Of a stretch of DNA of 64,000 nt, positions 48,376 to 57,404 are shown piece after piece. A model generated the notes under the pieces. The model worked only from the letters and a program-made list of their open reading frames with translations. It searched no databases and had not been told where the DNA came from. The stretch is taken from assembly GCF_003121295.1 (NCBI RefSeq), contig NZ_PHNC01000003.1:1-64000 (forward strand). Direction: 5' to 3'. Source of the DNA: Streptomyces orinoci. Its GTDB lineage: Bacteria > Actinomycetota > Actinomycetes > Streptomycetales > Streptomycetaceae. The position numbers and the translations under genes are program-made. Each line of letters opens with the position of its first letter. The stretch's first letter is position 1.

Positions 48376-48510
48376 CTACGGGTGTCTCAACTCAGCGTAT
48401 TCGCTACGGTATTCACTCCTTCTCCGGGCCCTGCCGGCGGGGATATGTTCGCCGTTACTCATCGCCCCACAATTCTTAGCCGCAGGGCACGCGTGATGTG
48501 AGAAGGCGTC
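48376..48510. promoter_or_regulatory. Presumed promoter region of the polysaccharide operon
   Basis: This 135-bp gap precedes the nine-gene operon. It contains two GCTACGG copies (48376 and 48411), which could be a regulator's direct repeat, and an AT-containing stretch ACAATTCTTAG near 48471. No single promoter could be fixed. Confidence 0.4.
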
Positions 48511-49491
48511 GTGACCAATTTGATTCAAGAACGACCGCGTCCACCAGGCATGATCAAGGAAACCGCCGTAAAAAGACGGCCGGCCGGGCGAGGAATGCCG
48601 AGCGCCGTCGTCCTGGAGGGCGGCATGTGGCCGGAAGCCGACGAAGACCGCCTCGACGACGAACTCATCATTGTCGAGCGCCTATCCGTCCCCGTGGACC
48701 TGGCCCAATTGGACGTGGTGCTGACAATTCGCCGGCCAAGCCTGCTGCTTGTGAAATCCTCCCTGGAATATGTGGACGCCAGGCTGCTGAAGCTGTCCAT
48801 GGTCCACGGCGTCGAAGTGCTCGTACTGGCGCGCCCGGCCTACGGTCTGCTCGGTACGGTGCGTCTGCGGCGGCTCGGCGGACTTCCCTGGCTGTGCCTG
48901 CGGCTTCCGGTGCGGGACCGCGGCCGGGCACTGGTACGGCGGACCACCGAACTGGTACTGATCGTCCTTGCCGCGCCCATGGTGGTTCCGCTGGTCCTGC
49001 TGATCTCCCTGGTGGCTTGCCGGGGCGGCCATCCGTTCTATGTCCAGAACCGGGTGGGCGAAGGCGGGCGCATCATCCGCCTGGTCAAGTTCCGTACCAT
49101 GTACGTCGGTGCCGAGCGGGAGACCGGTCCGGTACTGGCCGCGGCGGATGACCCCCGGGTGACCCCGGTCGGGCGCCTGCTGCGCCGGACCCGGCTGGAC
49201 GAGCTGCCGCAGCTGTGGAACGTCCTCCGCGGTGAGATGAGCCTGGTCGGACCGCGCCCGGAACGCCCGGAGTTCGTCAGGCAGTTCCGCTGCCTGCCCG
49301 ACTACGACCTCCGCCATGCCATCCGGCCGGGACTGACCGGAATCGCCCAACTCACCCATGGCTACCGGGCGTCGGCGCAGCAGAAGATCCGCTGCGACCT
49401 GCTCTATCTCAACTGCCGGTCACTCCGCTTCGACCTGCGGCTGCTCCTGTTGACCCTCCGCGACCTGGTACGGGGCTTTCCCCATGGCTAG
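48511..49491 (+). CDS. Initiating sugar-phosphate transferase (polyprenyl glycosylphosphotransferase)
   Basis: 326 residues. Residues 1-135 are a non-conserved N-terminal domain. A membrane segment follows (about 148-170, LVLIVLAAPMVVPLVLLISL). The catalytic transferase domain has GHPFYVQNRVGEGGR, KFRTMYVGAE, DELPQLWNVLRGEMSLVGPR and IRPGLTGIAQ. This family moves a sugar phosphate from an NDP-sugar to undecaprenyl phosphate and starts repeat-unit synthesis. GTG 48511 has GAGAAGG upstream. First gene of the operon. Confidence 0.93.
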   Translation: MTNLIQERPRPPGMIKETAVKRRPAGRGMPSAVVLEGGMWPEADEDRLDDELIIVERLSVPVDLAQLDVVLTIRRPSLLLVKSSLEYVDARLLKLSMVHGVEVLVLARPAYGLLGTVRLRRLGGLPWLCLRLPVRDRGRALVRRTTELVLIVLAAPMVVPLVLLISLVACRGGHPFYVQNRVGEGGRIIRLVKFRTMYVGAERETGPVLAAADDPRVTPVGRLLRRTRLDELPQLWNVLRGEMSLVGPRPERPEFVRQFRCLPDYDLRHAIRPGLTGIAQLTHGYRASAQQKIRCDLLYLNCRSLRFDLRLLLLTLRDLVRGFPHG

Positions 49492-51058
49492 GCCGGTGAA
49501 CGGAGTGGCCTCCCGGGTGGCACGCAACGCCGTCAGCCTCTGCACGGCGCGCATCATCACCGCGGCGGCCGGTGCGCTCACCCTCCCCGTGCTCTACGGA
49601 CGCCTCGGTCCGCGCCAGTTCGGGGTGTGGGCGGTGCTCAGCGGTGCCATGGCCGTCCTCGCGCTGATGGACATGGGCCTCGGCTCGTCACAGGTCCGCG
49701 AGGTGGCCCGGGCCGTGGGCGGGGGAGGCCACCGCCGCGCCCGCGCGGTACTGGGGCTCGGTGTGCTGTGGGCCGTGGGCTTTGGGGCGGTGCTGGCCGC
49801 CGCGACCGTGTGGTGCTGGCCCTGGCTGGCGCGCGGATTCCACCTGGGGGAGCTCAGCGGCCGGGCCCGCGACGCAATGCTGCTGTTGCAAGGGGGCCTT
49901 GCGCTGGACAACCTGGCCATCCCCTGGCAGGCGGTTCTGGAGGGCCATCAGCGGTACGCGGTGGTGGCTCGGGTCAATGGCGTCTCGCTGACCTGCGGAG
50001 CGGGCCTGGCCGTGCTGATGGTCCTGCGCGGCGGCGGGCTGGTGGCGCTGGGCGCCGCCTCGGTGGCCACCAGCGCGGTGCGCGGCCTGCTGCTGGTGCT
50101 CGCCGCCCGCCGCTGTGCTCCATGGCTCGCCCCCGGTCCGCGGGCCATCCGCCGGGAGGACCTGCCGGCCGTGCTCGGATACGGCGCTCGGGTACAGCTG
50201 TCCAATGCCGCGGCGGTCATCAACAGCGAGACCGACCGGCTGGTGCTGGCGGGGTTCACCACGCCCGGCACCGTCTCGGGATTCGACCTGGGAAACCGCC
50301 TGGTGAACATGGCGCGCCTGCCTGTGGAGGCGCTGCTGACCACGCTCTTCCCTGCGGCGGTCACCACCGCCTGCGCCGCTTCCCGGGACCGGCTGGACCG
50401 GCTCTATCTGCGGATGACCCGGTGTCTGTCCCTCTATGCCGCCGCGGCGACTACGGCACTGGTGGTGTCGGCGGACCCGCTGGTACGCCTGTGGCTGGGC
50501 CTGCGGGTGCCCATGGCCGCCCCCACCGTCGCCCTTCTCTCGATCGGCTGCGGGGTCAACCTGCCCGGCGGTGCGGCGGCCACGGTGACCCGGTCGGAGG
50601 GCCGCCCAGGCCGGGAAACCCGGTATGCGCTGGTCGCCGCCTGCCTGAACATCATCCTCACACTGCCCTTGCTGAAGCTGTGCGGCCCCACCGGAGTGCC
50701 GTTGTCCACCGCGCTGGCCGCCTCGGCCGCCACCGGCTACTTCTTTGTCCACTTCCATCGCAGTTCCGGCCGGCCGATGGCACCGCTGGTGCGCATCATG
50801 CTTCCGCCGGCCACGGCCGGTCTGTTCGCCGGCACGCTCACCTGGGCGGCCGCCGGACACCTTCCCGACGGCCCCGGGCGGCTGAACGCGGCGCTCGCGG
50901 TGGCGAGCCGCAGCGCGCTGGCCTTGGCAATCATGACCGGGGTCCTTGTGGTGCTGGGCTTCTTCGAGCGCGCCGACTGGGTACGGCTGCGGGCCCTGGC
51001 CTCCCGGCCGCCGCGGCCGCATGACACCGATCACCAACTGGAACGGAGAAACCGGTGA
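49484..51058 (+). CDS. Wzx-type polysaccharide flippase
   Basis: 524 residues with 12-14 predicted membrane helices, of the MOP/MVF-type flippase superfamily. GALTLPVLYGRLGPRQFGVW near 25 and ALMDMGLGSSQVREVARAVG near 60 are typical of Wzx-like O-unit transporters. It should flip the lipid-linked repeat unit across the membrane. ATG 49484 overlaps the sugar transferase by 8 bases. Confidence 0.88.
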   Translation: MARPVNGVASRVARNAVSLCTARIITAAAGALTLPVLYGRLGPRQFGVWAVLSGAMAVLALMDMGLGSSQVREVARAVGGGGHRRARAVLGLGVLWAVGFGAVLAAATVWCWPWLARGFHLGELSGRARDAMLLLQGGLALDNLAIPWQAVLEGHQRYAVVARVNGVSLTCGAGLAVLMVLRGGGLVALGAASVATSAVRGLLLVLAARRCAPWLAPGPRAIRREDLPAVLGYGARVQLSNAAAVINSETDRLVLAGFTTPGTVSGFDLGNRLVNMARLPVEALLTTLFPAAVTTACAASRDRLDRLYLRMTRCLSLYAAAATTALVVSADPLVRLWLGLRVPMAAPTVALLSIGCGVNLPGGAAATVTRSEGRPGRETRYALVAACLNIILTLPLLKLCGPTGVPLSTALAASAATGYFFVHFHRSSGRPMAPLVRIMLPPATAGLFAGTLTWAAAGHLPDGPGRLNAALAVASRSALALAIMTGVLVVLGFFERADWVRLRALASRPPRPHDTDHQLERRNR

Positions 51059-51918
51059 AAGGGCCGCTGCACGGAGACACCTGTCCGGTCTGCGGCAAAC
51101 CGCCGCAAGCCCAGCCGATGCTGGACGGCGTGCTGCACCGGTGCCGCCACTGCGGCTTCGCCTGGACCGCGGCGACGACGGAAAGCGGTGAATCCTCCGC
51201 GCGGCTGTACACCGCCGAGTACTTCGATTCCGGCGGCTACCGTGACTACTTCCGTCACACCGCCCAGTGGCGTTACGAGGCACGCCGCCGGCTGCGCTGG
51301 CTGCTGTCGGCCACCAGGCCCGCGACGCTGCTGGAAGCGGGCGCGGCGGGCGGATTCTTCCTCGAAGCGGCTCGCGCGGCCGGCATTGTGGTGCGCGGGG
51401 TCGAGACGTCGGAAACCTGCGCGCGCTACGCCAAGGACCATCTGGGCCTGACGATCTGGCACGGCACCTTCGAAACCGCTCCGCTGGACGATCCCGTGGA
51501 GGCCGTCTGCGCGTTCCATGTGCTCGAACACGTCGATGACCCAAGGGAGTTCCTCATCACCGCCAGATCGGCGCTGATCCCCGGCGGCTGGCTGGCCATC
51601 GAGGTGCCGAACATCGCTTCGGCCGCCGCGCGACGGCAGGGGCGCTCCTGGCCCTGTCTGCAACCGGAGTACCACCACTGGCACTTCGACCGGCAGACCC
51701 TGGAGACGCTGCTGACCACGTGCGGCTTCCGGACCGAGGCCATCGGCACGGTGTTGCCCCACCACTACACCAGACCCCGCCACCTGCTCCGCCCGGCCGC
51801 CGCATCCACGCTGGTCACCAACTGGGCGGCGTGCGGGCCGTTCCGTTCCACACATCCGCGCCTGGGCGACTACGTGCGCGTACTGGCCCGGCGCCCGGTA
51901 CGAAGGCGGTGGCCGTGA
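51055..51918 (+). CDS. SAM-dependent methyltransferase with N-terminal zinc motif
   Basis: 287 residues. A CxxC...CxxC zinc finger (CPVCGKPP, CRHCGFAW) at 7-30 is followed by a class I methyltransferase fold with the SAM loop LLEAGAAGGFFLEAAR near 90 and FHVLEHVDDPREFL near 160. Zinc-motif methyltransferases of this kind often modify sugars. Here it probably methylates a sugar or the growing chain. GTG 51055 forms a GTGA overlap. Confidence 0.88.
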   Translation: MKGPLHGDTCPVCGKPPQAQPMLDGVLHRCRHCGFAWTAATTESGESSARLYTAEYFDSGGYRDYFRHTAQWRYEARRRLRWLLSATRPATLLEAGAAGGFFLEAARAAGIVVRGVETSETCARYAKDHLGLTIWHGTFETAPLDDPVEAVCAFHVLEHVDDPREFLITARSALIPGGWLAIEVPNIASAAARRQGRSWPCLQPEYHHWHFDRQTLETLLTTCGFRTEAIGTVLPHHYTRPRHLLRPAAASTLVTNWAACGPFRSTHPRLGDYVRVLARRPVRRRWP

Positions 51919-53939
51919 TGAACGTGGAGGTGTCCGTACTCATGGTGAGCTGGAACACCCGCGAGGAGACGTGGCGCTGCCTGGATGCGCTGCCCGCCGC
52001 GGCCGCCGGGGTGCGCTATGAGGTGATCGTCGTCGACAACGGGTCGCGGGACGGCTCGGCCGAGATGCTGGCCGCCCGGGACGACGCCCGCGTGGCGCGC
52101 AATGCGCGGAACCATGGGTTCGCGGCGGCCGTCAACCAGGCTTGCGCATACGCGTCCGGAGAGCTGGTCCTGCTGCTCAACAGCGATGTGCGGATGCACC
52201 CCGGCGCGCTTGCGACCCTCGTACGGTTTCTGCGCGAGCGGCCGGAGGCGGCCGGCGTGGCACCGCTGTACCTCAACCCCGATGGCACCCTTCAGCGGCA
52301 CTATATGCGGCTGCCTACGCTCGGCCGGGCACTGGCGCTGGCCACCGCGCTGCGCAAACTGCCGTGCTTCCGGCGGGAGATGCGCCGGTACCTGATGACC
52401 GGGGAGGACTTCACCGCGCCCCGTCCGGTGGAACAGCCCTCGGCGAGCTGTCTGTTGCTGCGCAGCGACGCCTTTCCCGGACACCAGGTGCTCGACGAGC
52501 GGCTGCCGGTCTACTTCAATGATGTCCTGCTCGCCCATCAGCTGGCGGTTCGCGGGCGGCGATTGTGGATGACGCCCCAGGCGGTGGTGACCCATACCCT
52601 GGGCGCCTCCACCGCCCTGCTGGCCCCCGCCGTCCGTGCCCGCATCCACCTGGCCGGACTGGTCCGCTATCTCCGGCTCACCCAGCCCGGGTGGCGGGTG
52701 GCGGTGTTCCAGGCGGTCACGTTCTGCGACCGGGTGGCGCGGCGACTGCTGCGGCTGGGTGGCCGGCTTTCCCTGCCGGAGCTTTGTGCGGCGCTACGCG
52801 GCGACGGTGGCCCGCTTCCGGACGGTGACCGCCGCGACTGGGTCATCATGTTCAGCGGCGTGGGCTGGTCGGTGGGTTCCCACCGGCAGCACGCACTGGC
52901 CCGCGAAATCGCCACGGGCTACCGGGTGTTGTTCGTCGATCCACCGCCGCGGCGGCCCCGCTGGCGGTTCACGGTACGGCCGGCCGCACCGTCGGTGTGG
53001 CAGGCCGCACCGCCCGCAGTGCTCCCCTTCGGACGCCATCTGCCGTTCGCCAACCGGGTCAACCGCCGGGTGGCCGGCGCATATGTGCGCCGCTGGCTCG
53101 ACCGGCATCCCGGGCGACGGGTGCTCTGGCTGGACGAGGACCTCGCCGTGCGGGCGGCCGGCCGGCTGGGGGAGTACGCCACGGTGTACGACGTCGCCGA
53201 TCTGGACTGGACGTTCACCGGTCCCTGGAACCGGCGCCACTTGCGGCAGGCCGCCCGGACCGCGCTGCGTGTCGCCGACCTGGTGCTGGTCTCCTCACCC
53301 GCGCTGCCCGAGCGGCTGCCCGCCGCCCGGCACGCGCCCGTGCTGCTGCCCAACGGCTGTGATCCCGACCTGTTCGCCGTGCGGGGCCCGGTCGCCGACT
53401 GGGTGCTCCGGCTGCCCGGGCCACGGCTGGGCTATGCCGGCGCGGTGGACACCCGGGCGTTCGACGGTGAACTGCTGGCGGCCGTGGCACGGCGCCACCC
53501 GGAGTGGACGTTTGTCCTGGTGGGGCCGTCCACCAGGGCCGGTAGCCAAGCGGTGCGCGATATGCCCAACGTGGTCCGGCACGGCCCGGTCCGCCTCGCC
53601 GAGGTCCCCGCGATCCTGCGTGGCTGCGATGTGTGCCTGCTGCCGTACCGGGTGGGCGGCCTGATCGACTACGTCCAGCCGAAGAAACTCTATGAGTATC
53701 TGGCCCTGGGCAAACCGGTGGTGGCCACTTCGCTGCCCGCCCTGACCGGTCTTGAGCCCGGTCTGGTCCAACTGGCCGCCGGTCCCGAGGCCTTCGGCGC
53801 CGCCATTGAACAGGCCCTGACCGGCCACCCCGCACACCGGACGGCCCGCAGAGCGGCGGCGGAGGCCAACAGCTGGTCGGCGCGCGGAGAGAAGCTGCGC
53901 GGTCTCCTTGTGGGTCTCGCGGAGGGCGGGCCGCGATGA
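51918..53939 (+). CDS. Two-domain glycosyltransferase (GT2 plus GT4-type)
   Basis: 673 residues. Residues 1-280 are a GT2 domain (SVLMVSWNTREETWRCLDAL, VIVVDNGSRDGSAEML, LLLNSDVRM, a rhamnosyltransferase-like pattern). Residues about 310-665 are a second, GT-B-like glycosyltransferase domain with DVCLLPYRVGGLIDYVQPKK and LALGKPVVATSLPAL. Both active-site halves look complete, so it may add two successive sugars. ATG 51918 shares one base with the upstream stop. Confidence 0.89.
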   Translation: MNVEVSVLMVSWNTREETWRCLDALPAAAAGVRYEVIVVDNGSRDGSAEMLAARDDARVARNARNHGFAAAVNQACAYASGELVLLLNSDVRMHPGALATLVRFLRERPEAAGVAPLYLNPDGTLQRHYMRLPTLGRALALATALRKLPCFRREMRRYLMTGEDFTAPRPVEQPSASCLLLRSDAFPGHQVLDERLPVYFNDVLLAHQLAVRGRRLWMTPQAVVTHTLGASTALLAPAVRARIHLAGLVRYLRLTQPGWRVAVFQAVTFCDRVARRLLRLGGRLSLPELCAALRGDGGPLPDGDRRDWVIMFSGVGWSVGSHRQHALAREIATGYRVLFVDPPPRRPRWRFTVRPAAPSVWQAAPPAVLPFGRHLPFANRVNRRVAGAYVRRWLDRHPGRRVLWLDEDLAVRAAGRLGEYATVYDVADLDWTFTGPWNRRHLRQAARTALRVADLVLVSSPALPERLPAARHAPVLLPNGCDPDLFAVRGPVADWVLRLPGPRLGYAGAVDTRAFDGELLAAVARRHPEWTFVLVGPSTRAGSQAVRDMPNVVRHGPVRLAEVPAILRGCDVCLLPYRVGGLIDYVQPKKLYEYLALGKPVVATSLPALTGLEPGLVQLAAGPEAFGAAIEQALTGHPAHRTARRAAAEANSWSARGEKLRGLLVGLAEGGPR

Positions 53940-55222
53940 GGCCGGCGCCAGCTTCCCTCGTCGCCGGCGCCGCGCTGGCCGGCCTCGGTGCCATGACGAT
54001 GGCGCTGCTCCCGGGGCTGCCCGGAATCCTCGCGGTCGGTGCCCAAGTCACCCTGATCACCTTTGTGTTGTGGCCACATGCGATCCTCCCCGTGGGCATC
54101 GTGGGCGGGACGGCGGCCTCCGGCATGCTCGCCGTCGGCCGGGTCGGCCTGATCGTCGCCGTGCACTCCGGCATCCTCGCCACCGGCTGCCTGGCGCTGC
54201 TGCTGCGCCGTGCCGCGGGGCACGGTACGGCGTCCCGGGCGCGTACCGCGGCCGACGGGCCGATGGCGGTGCTCACCGCCTTTGTACTGGCCGGCGCGGT
54301 GTACGGGCTCGTCCAGGGCAACGCCGGTCACCGGATCGCGGTGGCCGCCTATGAGTTCGCCGTCATCCCCGCCTACTACTTCCTTGCGACCCGTACCCTC
54401 GGCGAGCCACGGGCATTGGCGAAGGCATCGCACTGGTACCTCGCCGGGACCACCGTGCTGGCCGCGACGGAGCTGACGGCACCAGGGCGGCACGGTGGGC
54501 TGCTGTCCACGCTCGCCCTGCCGCCACTGCTGGTGGCCGTCGCCCGTAGCCGGGGGTGGCGGCGGGCCGGACTGGTCGCGCTGACCGCCGTCATGGGCAC
54601 CGATGTGGTGCTCGCCGCCTACCGGGCGGTCTGGCTGGCGGCGGGGATCGCCCTGGTGCTGATGCTGGTGCGCTGCACCGGGGCGGTGCGCGGCGCCGTA
54701 GCGGCGGCCATGGGCATCGGCGCCGTGCTGCTCCCGCTGACCGTTGCCGCCCTTCCCATGCTGCAGCAGCGGGCATCGCTGGTGGGGGAGGAGTTCGAGC
54801 AGTCCTCCGGTTACCGGCTGCCCGAGGCGGCGATCGGCCTGGACGTCTTCACCGCCCATCCGTTCCTCGGTGCGGGGACCGGACAGGTCACTCCTGGGGT
54901 GTTCGTCCCGGACTTCGGCGTCACCACGGTCGGGCCGGTCTACCACGTCTTCTATGTGATGATCCTGGCCAACACCGGCCTGGTAGGGCTGCTGCTGATC
55001 CTGCGGCCCCTGCTACGGGCGGTGCGGACCGGACTGGCCGCGACCGACCCCCAGGCCATCGCCTTCGCTGCGCTCACCTGCGGTTTCATGGCCGCCGCGG
55101 GCTTCGCCGGGCCCACCGACGGCCACTGGGAACTCGGCCTGCTGCCCGCCCTCACCCTGCTGACCGGCCGCCGGGCCGCACAGCCGGCCCGACCGCACCT
55201 CTCTGCGAGGAATTCGCCATGA
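53936..55222 (+). CDS. Wzy-type O-antigen polymerase/ligase-like membrane protein
   Basis: 428 residues with 10-12 predicted membrane helices and a large outward loop containing QQRASLVGEEFEQSSGYRLP and AHPFLGAGTGQVTPGVFVPD. These are the usual features of the Wzy/O-antigen ligase superfamily, which polymerise or attach repeat units outside the membrane. Sequence conservation in this family is low, so the exact reaction is inferred. ATG 53936 overlaps the preceding stop (ATGA). Confidence 0.83.
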   Translation: MRPAPASLVAGAALAGLGAMTMALLPGLPGILAVGAQVTLITFVLWPHAILPVGIVGGTAASGMLAVGRVGLIVAVHSGILATGCLALLLRRAAGHGTASRARTAADGPMAVLTAFVLAGAVYGLVQGNAGHRIAVAAYEFAVIPAYYFLATRTLGEPRALAKASHWYLAGTTVLAATELTAPGRHGGLLSTLALPPLLVAVARSRGWRRAGLVALTAVMGTDVVLAAYRAVWLAAGIALVLMLVRCTGAVRGAVAAAMGIGAVLLPLTVAALPMLQQRASLVGEEFEQSSGYRLPEAAIGLDVFTAHPFLGAGTGQVTPGVFVPDFGVTTVGPVYHVFYVMILANTGLVGLLLILRPLLRAVRTGLAATDPQAIAFAALTCGFMAAAGFAGPTDGHWELGLLPALTLLTGRRAAQPARPHLSARNSP

Positions 55223-56187
55223 ACGAGACGGAGGCCACCGCCGTTGTCGTCACTCACAACTCGGCTGCCCATATCGCCGATTGCCTCACCGCGCTGCGCC
55301 GGTCGGGCGCGGAGGTGCGAGTGGTGGACAACGCGTCCCGCGACGGCACCCCCGACCTGATCGCCACCGCCTTCCCCGAGGTCACACTGATGACCAACAC
55401 GGTGAACAGGGGCTTCGCCGCCGCCGTCAACCAGGCTCTGGCGGGGGTCAGGACCGATGTGGTGATCCTGGTGAACCCGGACTGCGTCATGCCCCCGGTC
55501 ACCGCGCACGCACTCATCCGCACGGTGGGCACCCAGCCGCAGGTGGGCATCGCCGGGCCGCGCATCCTCGGCCCGGACGGCCGGACGGCCGGCAGCGCGC
55601 ATCCCTTCGAGACCTGGTTCTCCGTACTGGCCGGCCGGTTCGGGGGCGGTCTGCTGCCCGCCGGGCTGTGCCGGCTGCTCGGCGGCAGGCAGCGGCGGCG
55701 AATCCACGACGCCTGCCTGGAGCCCGGCCGCCCGGTCGCCGTGGACTGGGTCTCCGGGGCCTGCCTGGCCGTACGGACCTCTCTGCTGCGTGAGCTCGGC
55801 GGCCTCGACGAGAGCTACTTCATGTTCTACGAGGACGAGGAGCTGTGTCTGCAGGCATGGCGGCGCGGGGCGCAGGTGCTGTACGTGCCTGCGGTCCGTG
55901 CCACCCATGTGGGCGGGGCCAGCAGCGCCGCCGACCCCACACAGGTATGGCCATATCTGTACGACAGCATGCTGCGCTTCTTCGCCCGGCACCGCCGCCG
56001 TAGCCATCCGGCGGTGCGGGCCGTGGTGCTGCTGCGCGCCGCCATCGGGATCGGCCTGGCGCTCATCCGCCTCCCCCGCCACCGCGCCACCGCCCTCACT
56101 CGTGCCCGGGCCTGGTCGCGCGTGGCGCGGCTCGCGGCCACCTCTCGCACCTCACCACCCAAAGGACAGCAGTCATGCGCATCCTGA
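55219..56187 (+). CDS. GT2-family glycosyltransferase, rhamnosyltransferase-like
   Basis: 322 residues. ATAVVVTHNSAAHIADCLTAL, RVVDNASRDGTPDLIA, ILVNPDCVMP (the DxD-type metal site) and ESYFMFYEDEELCLQAWRRG identify a GT2 enzyme of the rhamnosyl-transferring kind. A C-terminal membrane-associated helix is likely (about 275-295). It is probably a user of the dTDP-rhamnose made nearby. ATG 55219 overlaps the preceding stop. The C-terminal 13 bases overlap the next gene. Confidence 0.92.
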   Translation: MNETEATAVVVTHNSAAHIADCLTALRRSGAEVRVVDNASRDGTPDLIATAFPEVTLMTNTVNRGFAAAVNQALAGVRTDVVILVNPDCVMPPVTAHALIRTVGTQPQVGIAGPRILGPDGRTAGSAHPFETWFSVLAGRFGGGLLPAGLCRLLGGRQRRRIHDACLEPGRPVAVDWVSGACLAVRTSLLRELGGLDESYFMFYEDEELCLQAWRRGAQVLYVPAVRATHVGGASSAADPTQVWPYLYDSMLRFFARHRRRSHPAVRAVVLLRAAIGIGLALIRLPRHRATALTRARAWSRVARLAATSRTSPPKGQQSCAS

Positions 56188-57404
56188 TCACCGCGGTCGG
56201 CAAGCGGACCGAGCACTGGACCAGTCTTTTCACCGAGCTGACCGACCGTCCCGGCACCGAGGTCACCGTGCTCGCCGCCGATATCTCGCCGATCACCGTC
56301 CGGGCCCTTGGTGAACTGTCCCGGCAGCACGAGAACTTTCGCTTCCAAGTGGTCCCGCACCTCATCGGTGAGGAGCGCAGCGGTCATATGGCATCCGTGC
56401 TGTTCGGTCCGGGCGCCGGGAGACGGGTGCGGAGCAAGCGCCCGGACATCGTGCACATCATCGGCGAGGCCGCCTATCTCTCCACCTGGCAGGCGATCCG
56501 GATGCGCGACCGCCGCTGGCCGGGCACTCCCGCCACCCTGTACGCCGCCCAGAACATCGTGATGCGGTTCCCGTTCCCGTTCCCCCTGCTGGAGCGGGAG
56601 TCCTACCGGTCGATCAGCCACGCGTTCCCGATCACCCCGTCCGCGCTCGGCGTGCTGCGGGCCAAGGGGTACCGCGGGCCGGCCACCGTGATTCCCCTGG
56701 GGGTGGACACGGATCACTTCCGCCCTGCCGCCGGGCCGCGGACACACCCCTTCACCGCGGGATTCGTCGGCCGCCTCGAACCCCACAAGGGCATCGGTGA
56801 TCTGCTGCGGGTGACCGAACTCCTCGACTGCCGGCTGCTGCTGGTCGGCGACGGCAGTCTGCGCGGCCTGGTGGAGAAGGCACAGGCCGACCGCCCCGGC
56901 AAGGTCCGGCTGCAGCGATGGGTCGACCATGGCGAACTCCCCCGTCTGCTCAGCCAGATGCACGTGGTGGTGCTGCCGTCGCGGGAGGTCGTCCAGCGCA
57001 ACGTCGTTCCCTGGGTCGGCATTCCGCTGCGGGAGCAGTTCGGCCGAGTCCTGGTCGAGGCGATGGCCTGCGGCGTCCCGGTCGTCGGCAGTGACACCGG
57101 CGACATCCCGCATGTCATCGGAACGAGCGGACTGGTTTATCCCGCGGGTGATACCGCGGCCCTCGCCGAGTGCCTGTGGCGACTCCGCGACGACCCCGCT
57201 CTCGTGGCGCGGCTCTCGCTCAGCGGTCGTACCCGCGCCTGCCAGGAGTTCAGCTGGCGCGGTATCGCCGACGCGCTGCTCGCGGTGTGGCGGGGCCTTA
57301 CTGCCACCGGCAACGCTCCCGCTCCGGCTCCCACGGCGGCCTCGCCCCTGGAACGCACCGAGCCTTCGGCGACGGGCCCGGACGGCGAGAGGAGCGACAG
57401 GTGA
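56175..57404 (+). CDS. GT4-family glycosyltransferase
   Basis: 409 residues with a GT-B fold: IPLGVDTDHFRP near 175, GFVGRLEPHKGIGDLLRVTE, LLLVGDGSLRGLVEKAQ and the donor-binding FGRVLVEAMACGVPVVGSDTG. ATG 56175 has AAAGGACAG upstream. The long disordered tail after about 375 (Ala/Pro/Thr-rich) runs up to the overlap with the chain-length gene (GTGA). Confidence 0.93.
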   Translation: MRILITAVGKRTEHWTSLFTELTDRPGTEVTVLAADISPITVRALGELSRQHENFRFQVVPHLIGEERSGHMASVLFGPGAGRRVRSKRPDIVHIIGEAAYLSTWQAIRMRDRRWPGTPATLYAAQNIVMRFPFPFPLLERESYRSISHAFPITPSALGVLRAKGYRGPATVIPLGVDTDHFRPAAGPRTHPFTAGFVGRLEPHKGIGDLLRVTELLDCRLLLVGDGSLRGLVEKAQADRPGKVRLQRWVDHGELPRLLSQMHVVVLPSREVVQRNVVPWVGIPLREQFGRVLVEAMACGVPVVGSDTGDIPHVIGTSGLVYPAGDTAALAECLWRLRDDPALVARLSLSGRTRACQEFSWRGIADALLAVWRGLTATGNAPAPAPTAASPLERTEPSATGPDGERSDR

